Below the pieces are notes generated by a model, which was not told the DNA's origin, did not search any database, and was given only the letters and a program-made list of their open reading frames with translations. From positions 1 to 28,621 of the IMG/VR virus record IMGVR_UViG_3300027320_000041: 28,621 nt of DNA. One strand, written 5' to 3'. A program made the translations under genes and the position numbers. Origin of the DNA: a virus. Shown here in pieces: positions 28,613 through 28,621 of this stretch (its first letter is position 1; each line of letters begins with the position of its first letter).

Positions 28613-28621
28613 GGGGGGGGG
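28613..28621. other. Homopolymer G run at right edge
   Basis: Nine G residues end the window, as at the left edge. Probably an artefact; the true phage end is unknown. Confidence 0.7.

Overview
The window is a near-complete genome of a temperate, long-tailed (siphovirus-type) phage or prophage of a fairly GC-rich bacterium. A spanin-like pair in the lysis block points to a Gram-negative host. Several small-gene families and host-like repeats recall Verrucomicrobiota phages, but that is recollection, not a search result. The sequence ends in homopolymer G (31 at the left, 9 at the right), so both edges are probably library or assembly artefacts. I see no bacterial core genes.

Layout. (1) 72-21163, minus strand, is the late operon. 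Reading in the direction of transcription (right to left) it holds: terminase small and large subunits, a small head gene, a lambda-B-type portal, a ClpP-type protease with scaffold, the major capsid protein, a strong terminator, head-tail joining and tail-completion proteins, the tail tube, a G/GT chaperone pair with a lambda-type GGGAAAG frameshift, the tape measure, minor tail proteins, an array of fibre/adhesin genes, and a lysis cassette (TM/coiled-coil protein, holin-like protein, lipoprotein, M15 endolysin). One plus-strand gene, a TM2-domain membrane protein at 18559-18870, is wedged between terminase and portal. (2) 21164-21644 is a non-coding block with GGAAC repeats next to terS and an array of GCRTAGGT iterons in alternating orientation, a candidate packaging site and replication origin. 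(3) 21645-24414, minus strand, is a two-gene replication module (primase-polymerase-like protein and SF3-like helicase) ended by a terminator. (4) 24415-24645 is a putative attP with paired TGGGAG sites, read divergently into a tyrosine integrase (24646-25680, plus). (5) 25577-28158, minus strand, is a tightly coupled early operon of ten small genes. It starts with a ribbon-helix-helix (RHH) regulator and ends with an excisionase-like HTH gene that overlaps the integrase 3' end on the opposite strand. (6) 28258-28563, plus strand, is a second RHH gene, divergent from the first across a promoter/operator region.

How it works together: the divergent RHH pair is the only visible candidate for the lysogeny switch, since no CI-type repressor is present. 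The integrase and the Xis-like protein would control attP. The PrimPol-helicase pair would act at the iterons. The terminase would package DNA into an HK97-fold-type capsid. The fibre genes carry shared modules and islands of different base composition, typical of host-range exchange. Many late genes lack a Shine-Dalgarno sequence. Instead they carry either a TTTGACA box 13-23 nt before the start codon or a C/A-rich leader, which is the most unusual regulatory signal seen here.
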